Source: an uncultured Prevotellaceae bacterium
GTDB lineage: Bacteria; Bacteroidota; Bacteroidia; Bacteroidales; Bacteroidaceae
NCBI GenBank assembly: GCA_902799765.1
Contig: CADCBZ010000008.1
Location: 1 to 54,895, forward strand
Length of the DNA: 54,895 nucleotides
Direction: 5' to 3'
The number at the start of each line of letters is the position of its first letter. Position 1 is the stretch's first letter. The notes below the pieces were generated by a model. The model worked only from the letters and a program-made list of their open reading frames with translations, searched no databases and was not told the DNA's origin. This document shows positions 39,023-46,728 of this stretch, in pieces. The translations under genes were made by a program, and so were the position numbers.

Positions 39023-39772
39023 ATGCATCAAAGCGACAGTATAGTCATCATTCCGACTTACAATGAGAAGGAAAACATCGAGAAGATTATCCGTGCGGTG
39101 TTTGCCTTAGATAAGTGTTTCCATATTCTTGTCATCGACGATGGTTCACCTGATGGGACTGCTGCCATCGTGAAAGTGATGATTGCCAACGAGTTCTCGG
39201 ATCGTCTGTTTATCTTGGAGCGTTCTGGTAAACTCGGACTGGGCACCGCCTATATCACAGGTTTCAAATGGGCGTTAGAACGCGACTATGAATATATCTT
39301 TGAGATGGATGCCGACTTCAGTCATGATCCTCACGACCTGCCGAGACTCTATGCCGCCTGTCATGATGAGGGTAACGATGTGGCTATCGGCTCACGTTAT
39401 GTCACAGGTGTCAACGTCGTCAACTGGCCAATCGGACGTGTGCTGATGAGCTACTTCGCATCGAAATACGTCAGGATAGTGACTGGTTTCCTGGTTCACG
39501 ACACCACTGCAGGTTTCGTGTGTTACAAACGTCGTGTGCTGAAGACCATCGAACTCGACAAGATCCGCTTCAAGGGCTATGGATTCCAGATTGAGATGAA
39601 ATATACTGCCTATAAGATCGGCTTTAAGATTAAAGAGGTCAGTGTGATCTTCGTAAACCGCTGCGAGGGCACCAGCAAGATGTCAGGCGGCATCTTTGGC
39701 GAGGCGTTCTTCGGCGTGATGCGACTCCGCTGGGATGGTTGGACGAGGAAGTATCCGAAGATAGTGGAGTGA
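39023..39772 (+). CDS. polyprenol-phosphate mannosyltransferase-like GT2 (DPM1 family)
   Basis: The product is 249 residues. It shows VIIPTYNEKENIEKIIRAVF, VIDDGSPDGTAAIV, the metal-binding EMDADFSHDPHDLPRL, and the DPM1-like GSRYVTGVNVVNWPIGRVLM and SKMSGGIFGEAFFGVMRLRW. It lacks C-terminal membrane helices, so it is the soluble catalytic form. It would transfer mannose (or another hexose) from the GDP/UDP donor to a polyprenyl phosphate. It heads a plus-strand operon with a PlsC-like acyltransferase (26 nt later) and a metallophosphoesterase, all dealing with lipid-linked intermediates. Confidence 0.9.
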   Translation: MHQSDSIVIIPTYNEKENIEKIIRAVFALDKCFHILVIDDGSPDGTAAIVKVMIANEFSDRLFILERSGKLGLGTAYITGFKWALERDYEYIFEMDADFSHDPHDLPRLYAACHDEGNDVAIGSRYVTGVNVVNWPIGRVLMSYFASKYVRIVTGFLVHDTTAGFVCYKRRVLKTIELDKIRFKGYGFQIEMKYTAYKIGFKIKEVSVIFVNRCEGTSKMSGGIFGEAFFGVMRLRWDGWTRKYPKIVE

Positions 39773-39798
39773 GGAATGAGAAGTGAAAAGTGACAATT

Positions 39799-40560
39799 AT
39801 GTTATCTCTATTATATAAGGTCTATCAGGTCATCATAGGACTGCCGGTGCTGCTATTCATCACCATCTTCACGGCATTGGAGGTGGGTATCGGTACCACC
39901 ATCGGCAACGGCCACTTCTGGGGCTATTATCCTGGAAGATGGTGGGCAAAGATCATTGTAAGGACTTTATTGTTACCTATTAAGATTGAGGGAAAAGAGA
40001 ATCTGGAGAAGGATCAGAGCTACGTGTTTGTGGCCAACCATCAGGGCATCTTCGATATTTTCGTGATCTACGGCTATCTGGGTCGCAACTTCAAGTGGAT
40101 GATGAAATACCAGTTGGGCAAGATTCCGTTTATCGGTTATGCCTGTAGGAAGTCACACCAGATATTCGTTGACAAGCGCGGTCCGAAACGTATCCAGAAG
40201 ACTTACGAGCGAGCCCGTGATATTCTGCAGGAGGGTTACAGCGTGACGGTGTTCCCTGAGGGAGCCCGTTCGTTCACAGGTCACATGGGCAAATTCAAGA
40301 AAGGCGCCTTTGCACTAGCCGACGAGCTGCAGCTGCCCGTAGTACCCCTCACCATCAATGGCTCGTTTGATGTGCTGCCACGTACGAAGGGATTCATCAA
40401 TCTCATCAACTGGCACCCGTTGACACTGACGATCCACCAGCCCATCTATCCTATCGGACAAGGGCCAGACAATGTAGATGCTACCATGCGCCAAGCTTAC
40501 GACTCTGTGATGTCGGGGTTGGTGCCTGAATACCAAGGTTATATAGAAAATCCTGATCAA
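39799..40560 (+). CDS. plsC: 1-acyl-glycerol-3-phosphate acyltransferase (PlsC-like)
   Basis: The coding frame runs from the ATG at 39799 to the TGA at 40561-40563 and gives 254 residues. An N-terminal helix (LYKVYQVIIGLPVLLFITIF) precedes the acyltransferase motifs: block I VANHQGIFDIF (HX4D), block II-III FVDKRGPKRIQKTYE and FPEGARSFTG, block IV VPLTINGSFDVLP. It makes phosphatidic acid at the inner membrane. A GTG 9 nt upstream is possible but less likely. It is coupled to the next gene by an ATGA overlap at 40560-40563. Confidence 0.9.
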
Positions 40561-41753
40561 TGATTGCAAGAAGTTTTATAGTATTTCTGTTGCTGAACAT
40601 CCTACCGTTCCTGTATTTCTACCTGCGTTTCTTTAAGAAGTCGGCAGGGTGGAAGCAAGTGTTGTTGTGGCTTCCCTGTGTGTTGATGGTGGCCTATACC
40701 ATCTATCTGGCATTGGAGCCCAACTTCATTCCCAACAATGATCGTATTCTTATTCTGTATTTCTACCTGTTGCTGATAGGACTGGTGATAGCTCCCATGT
40801 GGATCTTCATTCTTTGTTCATTAGCAGGAAGAGGTTGTTCTGCACTCGTTAGGAAGTATTGCGTCAAGAAGCAAGAGAAGCCCCGTAAGAACTACGGCAA
40901 CTTCATTGGTGTGCTGACGATTCCTGTCGTCTGGTTTATTGTGCTCTGGGGAGCATTCCCTGGGTTCAATCAGTTTGAGGTGAACCACATTGAATATGAA
41001 TCCGAAGCACTTCCTGAGGCTTTCGACGGCTATCGCATCGTGATCTTCTCGGATGCCCACGTGGGCAGCTACCAGAAGCGCAACACCGATGTACTCAATG
41101 ATGCCATCGACAGCATCAATGCCCAGAAGCCGGATATGATCGTGTTCACAGGCGATCTGCTGAACATCCAGCCTGCAGACCTCTATCCTCATTTCAAGAA
41201 ATTGAGTCAACTCAAGGCTAAGGACGGTGTCTTCTCCATTCTCGGCAATCACGACTACGCTGAATATTTAGGTTGCGACGAGGCCATCAAGGCAGCAAAC
41301 ATCAAGGAGACCATCAGTCTGGAAAAACAGTTGGGCTGGACCCTTCTGCTCAATGAGAATTGCACGATTACACGTGATAAGGATCATATCATCCTGGCTG
41401 GTATGGAGAACGATGGTGACGGCAAACACTTCCCCCAGAAAGGCGATATCAACAAGACCTTGGAGAACGTGAAGGACAGTGATTTCATTCTGATGCTGGA
41501 GCACGACCCTTCATCCTGGCGACGTAAGATCATTCCTGACGGAAGAGCGCAGCTCACCCTGAGCGGACATACCCACGCCATGCAGTTCAATATCTTCGGC
41601 TGGTGCCCGATGTCGCTCTTAGGCAGAGAGTTCTGGGGCTGGTACGAGGAAGGCAACCAGAAGCTGTTTGTCACAGCAGGTCTGGGTGGTCTGATCCCCT
41701 TCCGCTTTGGTGCGACAGGCGAAATCGTGATCCTGACACTGAAAAAGAAATAG
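40560..41753 (+). CDS. membrane metallophosphoesterase (YaeI/LpxI-site type calcineurin-like)
   Basis: The product is 397 residues. Three to four hydrophobic helices at the N-terminus (SFIVFLLLNILPFLYFYLRF; ILYFYLLLIGLVIAPMWIFI; VLTIPVVWFIVLWGAFPGF) are followed by the two-metal phosphoesterase domain: VIFSDAHVGS, VFTGDLLNIQ, ILGNHDYAE and LSGHTHAMQFN. Related YkuE-like enzymes act on lipid or nucleotide phosphodiesters at the membrane surface; substrate unknown. The start overlaps the plsC stop codon (ATGA). The GH5 gene follows 33 nt later and may be read from the same promoter. Confidence 0.88.
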   Translation: MIARSFIVFLLLNILPFLYFYLRFFKKSAGWKQVLLWLPCVLMVAYTIYLALEPNFIPNNDRILILYFYLLLIGLVIAPMWIFILCSLAGRGCSALVRKYCVKKQEKPRKNYGNFIGVLTIPVVWFIVLWGAFPGFNQFEVNHIEYESEALPEAFDGYRIVIFSDAHVGSYQKRNTDVLNDAIDSINAQKPDMIVFTGDLLNIQPADLYPHFKKLSQLKAKDGVFSILGNHDYAEYLGCDEAIKAANIKETISLEKQLGWTLLLNENCTITRDKDHIILAGMENDGDGKHFPQKGDINKTLENVKDSDFILMLEHDPSSWRRKIIPDGRAQLTLSGHTHAMQFNIFGWCPMSLLGREFWGWYEEGNQKLFVTAGLGGLIPFRFGATGEIVILTLKKK

Positions 41754-41786
41754 TCATCTTTATCAATAACTTAAAACCAAGTGATT

Positions 41787-42929
41787 ATGAGAAAGAATGT
41801 TTTTAAACTCGCCATAATCGTAATGGCACTTTTCGTTTCAACAGCCTGTTTTGCCCAAGCAGGCAAAGTGAATAACTTCCGCATCAAGCGCGGTACTAAC
41901 ATCAGCCACTGGCTGTCACAGTCAGAGCAGCGTGGTGAGGCCCGTCGTCTCCATATCCAGGAGGACGACTTCGCACGTCTTGAGAGTCTGGGTTTCGACT
42001 TCGTGCGTATCCCCATCGATGAAGAACAGTTCTGGGATGAGAAGGGCAACAAACTGCCTGAGGCTTGGGATCTGCTGAAGAACGCCCTCGACTGGAGCCG
42101 CAAGCACAACCTGCGTGCCATCGTGGATCTGCACATCATCCGCTCTCACTATTTCAACGCAGTGAACGAGAGTGACAAAGCTGCCAACACGCTGTTTACC
42201 TCAGAGAAATCGCAGGAGGATTTGCTAAACCTCTGGCGCCAGCTCTCAGCATTCCTGAAGGATCGCAGCTGCGACTGGGTGGCTTATGAGTTTATGAACG
42301 AGCCTGTAGCTCCAGAGCATGAGCAGTGGAACAAGCTGGTAGCAAAGGTACACAAGGCCCTGCGCGAACTGGAGCCACAACGTACACTCGTGGTTGGTTC
42401 AAACATGTGGCAGGGACACGAGACGATGAAGTATCTGAAGGTGCCCGAGGGCGACAAGAACATCGTGCTCTCATTCCACTACTACAACCCGATGCTGCTC
42501 ACCCACTACGGCGCCTGGTGGTCACCCCTGTGTGCAGCTTACAAGGGCAAGATCCATTATCCTGGCGTATTGGTTTCTAAGGAAGACTTTGATGCTGCCC
42601 CCGCAGAGATCAAGGATCAGCTGAAGCCCTTCACCGAGCAGGTTTGGAACATCGACAAGATTCGTGAGCAATTCAAGGATGCCATCGAGGCCGCTAAGAA
42701 GTACGACCTGCAGCTGTTCTGTGGCGAGTGGGGTGTCTATGAGCCCGTGGATCGTGAACTGGCCTATAACTGGTATCGTGACGTGCTGACTGTATTCGAT
42801 GAGTTCAACATCGCCTGGACCACATGGTGCTACGATGCAGACTTCGGTTTCTGGGATCAGCAGCGCCACTGCTATAAGGATTATCCTCTGGTAGAGCTTC
42901 TGATGTCAGGCAAGCCGCTGGCGAAATAA
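41787..42929 (+). CDS. GH5 family endoglycanase, exported
   Basis: The product is 380 residues with a signal peptide (MRKNVFKLAIIVMALFVSTA, then cleavage near CFAQ). The ATG at 41787 is preferred over a GTG 6 nt upstream. The (beta/alpha)8 barrel shows GTNISHWLSQ, the acid/base Glu172 in YEFMNEPVAPE, HYYNPMLLTHYGAWW, and the nucleophile Glu314 in FCGEWGVYEP. GH5 enzymes act on beta-glucans, mannans or related glycans; the subfamily cannot be fixed here. There is no dockerin or binding module. Placement after a lipid-phosphate operon and away from any SusC/SusD pair is unusual for a glycanase gene. Confidence 0.88.
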   Translation: MRKNVFKLAIIVMALFVSTACFAQAGKVNNFRIKRGTNISHWLSQSEQRGEARRLHIQEDDFARLESLGFDFVRIPIDEEQFWDEKGNKLPEAWDLLKNALDWSRKHNLRAIVDLHIIRSHYFNAVNESDKAANTLFTSEKSQEDLLNLWRQLSAFLKDRSCDWVAYEFMNEPVAPEHEQWNKLVAKVHKALRELEPQRTLVVGSNMWQGHETMKYLKVPEGDKNIVLSFHYYNPMLLTHYGAWWSPLCAAYKGKIHYPGVLVSKEDFDAAPAEIKDQLKPFTEQVWNIDKIREQFKDAIEAAKKYDLQLFCGEWGVYEPVDRELAYNWYRDVLTVFDEFNIAWTTWCYDADFGFWDQQRHCYKDYPLVELLMSGKPLAK

Positions 42930-42937
42930 AAACTAAG

Positions 42938-43738
42938 CTATAGATTCCCAGCGAGGAATTTACGGCACACTTCTACGGGAAGACCACGACGGCGGGCATA
43001 GTCTCGCAGCTGGTCTTCCCCTATTTTTCCCAAGTTGAAATAGCGGGCTTCCGGGTGGGCGAGCATCAGACCACTGACGCTGGCATGAGGTTTCATGGCA
43101 CCACTCTCAGTGAGGCGGATACCAATCTGTTTCATATCCAACAGATCATCCAGCACGAAGTTCAGACTGGTATCTGGCAGAGAGGGATAACCCACTGCAG
43201 GACGGATGCCCTGAAACTTCTCGATGAGCATATCAGAGATGGAGAGCTGTTCATCAGGTGCATAGCCCCAGAGGTGCTTGCGAACCTGTTCGTGAAGCAC
43301 TTCTGCAGCAGCCTCAGCCAGACGGTCAGCCAACAACTGTGCCATCATCTTCTGATAGGCATCAGACGCAAAGTCCGTCTCCAAGCCCATATCCGCAGAA
43401 GTGGCGAAAAGCCCGATCTTTGAAGATAAAGAAGAACTATCAGATTCTAAGGGTGCGACATAATCAGCCAAAGAACGATAGCCACTACCCACCTCCTGTT
43501 GACGAAGCATCGGGATGCGCTTATTGTCGGCAATGATGATATCATCACCATCGCTATGGGCATCGAGCAACAAGAAAAGTGCATGTGCATGATATTTCCC
43601 TTCCAATGTATCGAGGAAAGCCTCAGCCTCCTGGCGCAGTCGCTCTTTCTCCGACGGGTCTTTCACCTGCCAGGCAAAGAAGAAATAAGGCCAGTTGATA
43701 TAGGGCCTGAGTTGGGAAATATCGTAAGTCTGTATCAT
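42938..43738 (-). CDS. stand-alone methionine synthase reactivation (MetH activation) domain protein
   Basis: The product is 266 residues. It matches the C-terminal activation domain of cobalamin-dependent MetH: YINWPYFFFAW near the start, the helical region AEAAAEVLHEQVRKHLWGYA, and the S-adenosylmethionine motif FQGIRPAVGYPSLPD followed by LTESGAMKPHASVSGLML. In MetH this domain binds AdoMet and flavodoxin and reactivates the cob(II)alamin enzyme. Here it stands alone, so it should work in trans on a MetH lacking this domain, encoded elsewhere. Its start codon overlaps the pyrC stop codon (ATGA), making it the last gene of a coupled three-gene operon. Confidence 0.88.
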   Translation of the reverse strand: MIQTYDISQLRPYINWPYFFFAWQVKDPSEKERLRQEAEAFLDTLEGKYHAHALFLLLDAHSDGDDIIIADNKRIPMLRQQEVGSGYRSLADYVAPLESDSSSLSSKIGLFATSADMGLETDFASDAYQKMMAQLLADRLAEAAAEVLHEQVRKHLWGYAPDEQLSISDMLIEKFQGIRPAVGYPSLPDTSLNFVLDDLLDMKQIGIRLTESGAMKPHASVSGLMLAHPEARYFNLGKIGEDQLRDYARRRGLPVEVCRKFLAGNL

Positions 43739-45057
43739 CTGAAAGCTACTGGTTGGCCGATATAACTGGTATCCACCCTACCCTGCTGATAAACGGTGTG
43801 CCCATTGCAGAGCGTACGTTCTACGCGCCACAGATACATATGTCCCTCCATCGGACTCCAACCGCATTTGCTCTGAATCACATCTTTTGTCACCGTCCAT
43901 CCAGTCTCAGGACGCACCAGCACGATATCAGCCTGATAACCCTCACGCAGGAAACCTCTTTGGCGCACCTCGAAGAGACGGGCTGGGTTATGGCACATCA
44001 ATTCCACCAGACGTTCGATGGAGAGTACCCCCTGATCCACAAGCTCCAGCATCGTCACCAATGAGAACTGTATCATAGGCATACCACTGGCAGCCTTCAC
44101 GCACCCACCCTCTTTCTGAGACAGGAGATGAGGGGCATGATCCGTGCCGATGACAGTGATCCGTCCATCGTTCAATGCTTCGCGCAGTGTATCTCGATCC
44201 CGCTGTGTCTTGATAGCGGGATTACATTTGATGCGAGTTCCCAAAGCTGAATAGTCCCGATCGCAGAAGTAGAGATGCGATACAGTGGCTTCAGCGGTGA
44301 TGTTTGTGGTACCTTCAAGCAATTCTAACTCCTTAGCCGTTGTAAGATGGGCTATATGTAGACGAGCATCATGTTTCTTGGCCAGTTCTACAGCTAATTT
44401 GGTACTCTCATAACAGGCTTCCTCACTGCGGATCTCAGGATGATGCGTCACCTTGGGATCATCGCCATATTGTTGGATGGCAGCAGCCATATTTCGATTG
44501 ATGATAGCCGTATCCTCGCAATGGGTCATGATGGGAAGCGTGGAGGAAGCGAAAATCTTCTCAAGGGCCTCCCTGCGATCCACCAACATATTGCCTGTAG
44601 AACTGCCCATAAACAGCTTAACGCCAGGGATACGATGCTGATCGAGCTCTGGTAGAAGAGCTGCATTATCGTTGGTGGCGCCGAAGAAGAACGAGTAGTT
44701 CACATGACTCTTCTGGGCTGCCAACGCGAACTTCTCTTCCAAAGCCTCCAGAGTAGTAGTCTGCGGCACCGTGTTAGGCATATCGAAATACGTCGTTACG
44801 CCGCCTGCAGCAGCTGCACGACTCTCACTCTCGATGTCGGCCTTAGCCGTCAGTCCTGGCTCACGGAAATGCACATGATCATCGATGATGCCAGGTAATA
44901 CAAAACAGCCCGAAGCATCTATGACTTCATCATAGGATGCTTCGGGCATATGGGGTTCTGTGTAAATCTGAGCAATCTGGGAATCCTCGATGAGGATGGA
45001 GCCCTCAAACAGCCGCCCTTCGTTTACCAGCGTTCCGCCTTTGATCAGCGTTCTCAT
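43735..45057 (-). CDS. pyrC: dihydroorotase, type I
   Basis: The product is 440 residues. Amidohydrolase motifs are visible: LPGIIDDHVHFREPGLTAKA (metal histidines and substrate Arg), the MTHCEDTAI and RLHIAHLTTA histidines, and VIGTDHAPHLLSQKEGGCVK with the catalytic Asp. It converts carbamoyl aspartate to dihydroorotate in pyrimidine synthesis. Type I length and the absence of a pyrB neighbour fit a free-standing enzyme. Both its start and stop codons overlap neighbouring genes by ATGA, so translation is coupled across DUF4369, pyrC and the MetH activation gene. Confidence 0.94.
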   Translation of the reverse strand: MRTLIKGGTLVNEGRLFEGSILIEDSQIAQIYTEPHMPEASYDEVIDASGCFVLPGIIDDHVHFREPGLTAKADIESESRAAAAGGVTTYFDMPNTVPQTTTLEALEEKFALAAQKSHVNYSFFFGATNDNAALLPELDQHRIPGVKLFMGSSTGNMLVDRREALEKIFASSTLPIMTHCEDTAIINRNMAAAIQQYGDDPKVTHHPEIRSEEACYESTKLAVELAKKHDARLHIAHLTTAKELELLEGTTNITAEATVSHLYFCDRDYSALGTRIKCNPAIKTQRDRDTLREALNDGRITVIGTDHAPHLLSQKEGGCVKAASGMPMIQFSLVTMLELVDQGVLSIERLVELMCHNPARLFEVRQRGFLREGYQADIVLVRPETGWTVTKDVIQSKCGWSPMEGHMYLWRVERTLCNGHTVYQQGRVDTSYIGQPVAFR

Positions 45058-45761
45058 TCCTGTGGAAGATTGAGGGAAGGCAGCGACATGGAGTCAGCCA
45101 TCTGCTCTTGCGGAGCTGGAGTCGGCTGCGTCTGAGGCGTATCATCCACCAGACCATTCTGGCGAGCCTGAATCTCGTTGGCAGTCTGATAATACTGCTT
45201 CACGTAAGGATCCTCCTTGAATTTTTTTGTGGCTTTACTCATGATATCCTCAATCTGAGGGGTGAGCACAGGATAAGGATAGCCACTCGTCATCATCATG
45301 AAGACGCCAGGGCCCAACACGTTGTCGAAGTTCTCGACGATGAAGTTAGTCACCAAGCTATCCTCCTGTTTTGCCAGACGGGCAGCCTCAGCAGACAATG
45401 TGCGGTTAATGATATCCTCATCGATGCCGTCAAGGAGCATCTGACTCTGTTTGTGCGACAGCTCATTCATCTCATTACCAAGCTGGTCGTGACGATTGAT
45501 GAACTGATATAGTTTATCATTCAGCGGTGTACCGCTGACGCTACGGCCTGTATTATCGATACGGACTTCAATCTCTCCCTTCTCAACCACCACAGGCATC
45601 GCAAGCGGCTCATCATCCATATAAAGGTTTGCCAACTTCACTGTATCAAGCAGTCCGGCAAAGCGGAATTTACCATGCACAACATCACAGGAATCCATGC
45701 TCTTCAGTTCCTGATCCTTCACCGTCTTCAGATAGAGTTTACTTCCATCAAGTGACGACAC
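45054..45761 (-). CDS. DUF4369 protein lacking its signal peptide (frame disrupted at the 5' end)
   Basis: The readable frame gives 235 residues from a GTG at 45761. DUF4369 features are SSLDGSKLYLKTVKDQELKS, VVHGKFRFAGLLDTVKLANL and a C-terminal Pro/Gln tail. The same frame continues 30 nt upstream as RFYTIQGSSSV, a sequence typical of the start of the mature lipoprotein, then hits a TGA. That TGA lies within the ATGAAC at 45793-45798, the likely true start 19 nt below the -7 element at 45817. The signal peptide and lipobox codons are therefore missing and the ATG is out of frame: an out-of-frame deletion, or a sequence error. Without export the protein would be misplaced. pyrC is coupled behind it. 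Confidence 0.75.
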   Translation of the reverse strand: MSSLDGSKLYLKTVKDQELKSMDSCDVVHGKFRFAGLLDTVKLANLYMDDEPLAMPVVVEKGEIEVRIDNTGRSVSGTPLNDKLYQFINRHDQLGNEMNELSHKQSQMLLDGIDEDIINRTLSAEAARLAKQEDSLVTNFIVENFDNVLGPGVFMMMTSGYPYPVLTPQIEDIMSKATKKFKEDPYVKQYYQTANEIQARQNGLVDDTPQTQPTPAPQEQMADSMSLPSLNLPQE

Positions 45762-45816
45762 AGAGGAGGAACCTTGTATCGTATAGAATCTTGTTCATAT
45801 TAATACCTTTCGTGGC

Positions 45817-45825
45817 GCAAAAATA
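45817..45825 (-). promoter_or_regulatory. -7 element of the DUF4369-pyrC-MetH activation operon
   Basis: The minus strand reads TATTTTTGC, 18 nt before the out-of-frame ATG at 45798. It shows where the original start codon should be. Confidence 0.65.
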
Positions 45826-45884
45826 CAACGATATATTGAAGTAGAAAAAAAAATTTGCGCATTTTAAAACAAATGCGCAAACTT

Positions 45885-46286
45885 TTATAGTTTTTTTGCC
45901 TCTTTTTCCAATTCATGACCTATTCTATGCGTAGAATAGAGTTGTAAGATGGCAGCAATCAACAGTGTGATGACCCACTTATTATATACATATTCCATAT
46001 AAGTAATATAGCTCAACCCGAAGATATTCCCCTTACTGGCAATCATCAACAGGCCGGAAATGAGGAAGAACACATCACTCACCAGCTGGATTCTGCGCAG
46101 ACGACGGAGCACAAAGTTGCTGCCTTCATAGCGCTGGAGCATCTGCATCGACGCAAAACCAAGGGCTCCGACAGAGAACACATAGGGCGCACCACCCCAT
46201 GCCAACATAGTGGTGCCTGCACCGATCACCATCAGCAAGGCACCTAAAAGAAAGATGGCGGTCTGTACTTTATTCAGTTGTTTCAT
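45885..46286 (-). CDS. small membrane protein of unknown function
   Basis: The product is 133 residues with four hydrophobic helices (TAIFLLGALLMVIGAGTTML; APYVFSVGALGFASMQML; VSDVFFLISGLLMIASKGN; WVITLLIAAILQLYSTHRIG). It starts at 46286 (MKQLNKVQTA), overlapping the end of the FtsB/DivIC-like gene by 17 nt, so the two are co-translated. Related proteins sit next to divIC in other Bacteroidales; no function is established. Confidence 0.78.
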   Translation of the reverse strand: MKQLNKVQTAIFLLGALLMVIGAGTTMLAWGGAPYVFSVGALGFASMQMLQRYEGSNFVLRRLRRIQLVSDVFFLISGLLMIASKGNIFGLSYITYMEYVYNKWVITLLIAAILQLYSTHRIGHELEKEAKKL

Positions 46287-46629
46287 GTTTCTGGATTGGG
46301 TTTTCCATTTCACCATCATCGCTCAACACGAAGATGTCTTCATCATCAGCCTTCATGAAATAACGCTCACGGGCAATCTTCTCCATCGCCTTCGGATTTC
46401 TGTCCAACTCACGGATCCGCGCCTGATCGCGACGATAATCGGCATTGTATTTCTCCGTCTCTTCCTGCAACTCATTGATGCGCTGCATATTCTTAAAATG
46501 GCTCCAGAAGCTGTTATCATCGAGGAAGCCGACAATGACCACACCGACGATAGCGACAACGGCATACTTGAAGAACAGAGAATGCCATACGCGGAGCAGG
46601 AAAGCCTTTACACGATTGAAACCTTTCAT
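46270..46629 (-). CDS. septum formation initiator, FtsB/DivIC family
   Basis: The product is 119 residues. A short cytoplasmic start (MKGFNRVKAFLLRVWHSLFF) leads into one membrane helix (KYAVVAIVGVVIVGFL). A periplasmic coiled coil follows (NMQRINELQEETEKYNADYR), then the family end motif (AMEKIARERYFMKADDEDIF). It is part of the FtsQ-FtsL-FtsB divisome subcomplex. The start at 46629 follows a consensus -7 element. It is divergent from dnaX. Confidence 0.88.
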   Translation of the reverse strand: MKGFNRVKAFLLRVWHSLFFKYAVVAIVGVVIVGFLDDNSFWSHFKNMQRINELQEETEKYNADYRRDQARIRELDRNPKAMEKIARERYFMKADDEDIFVLSDDGEMENPIQKHETTE

Positions 46630-46646
46630 ATATTCGTAATTTGTCT

Positions 46647-46655
46647 GCAAAGATA
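46647..46655 (-). promoter_or_regulatory. -7 element of the ftsB-like operon
   Basis: The minus strand reads TATCTTTGC, 17 nt before the ATG at 46629. Confidence 0.7.
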
Positions 46656-46698
46656 CAAAATTCTCTTAATTCATAATTCTTAATTCCCAACTTTTTTG

Positions 46699-46707
46699 TA
46701 TCTTTGC
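46699..46707 (+). promoter_or_regulatory. -7 element of dnaX
   Basis: TATCTTTGC lies 21 nt before the ATG at 46729. The 14-nt GTATCTTTGCCAAA around it occurs again inside dnaX at 46842-46855. Confidence 0.7.
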
Positions 46708-46728
46708 CAAAAATTTATTCAGATTATT

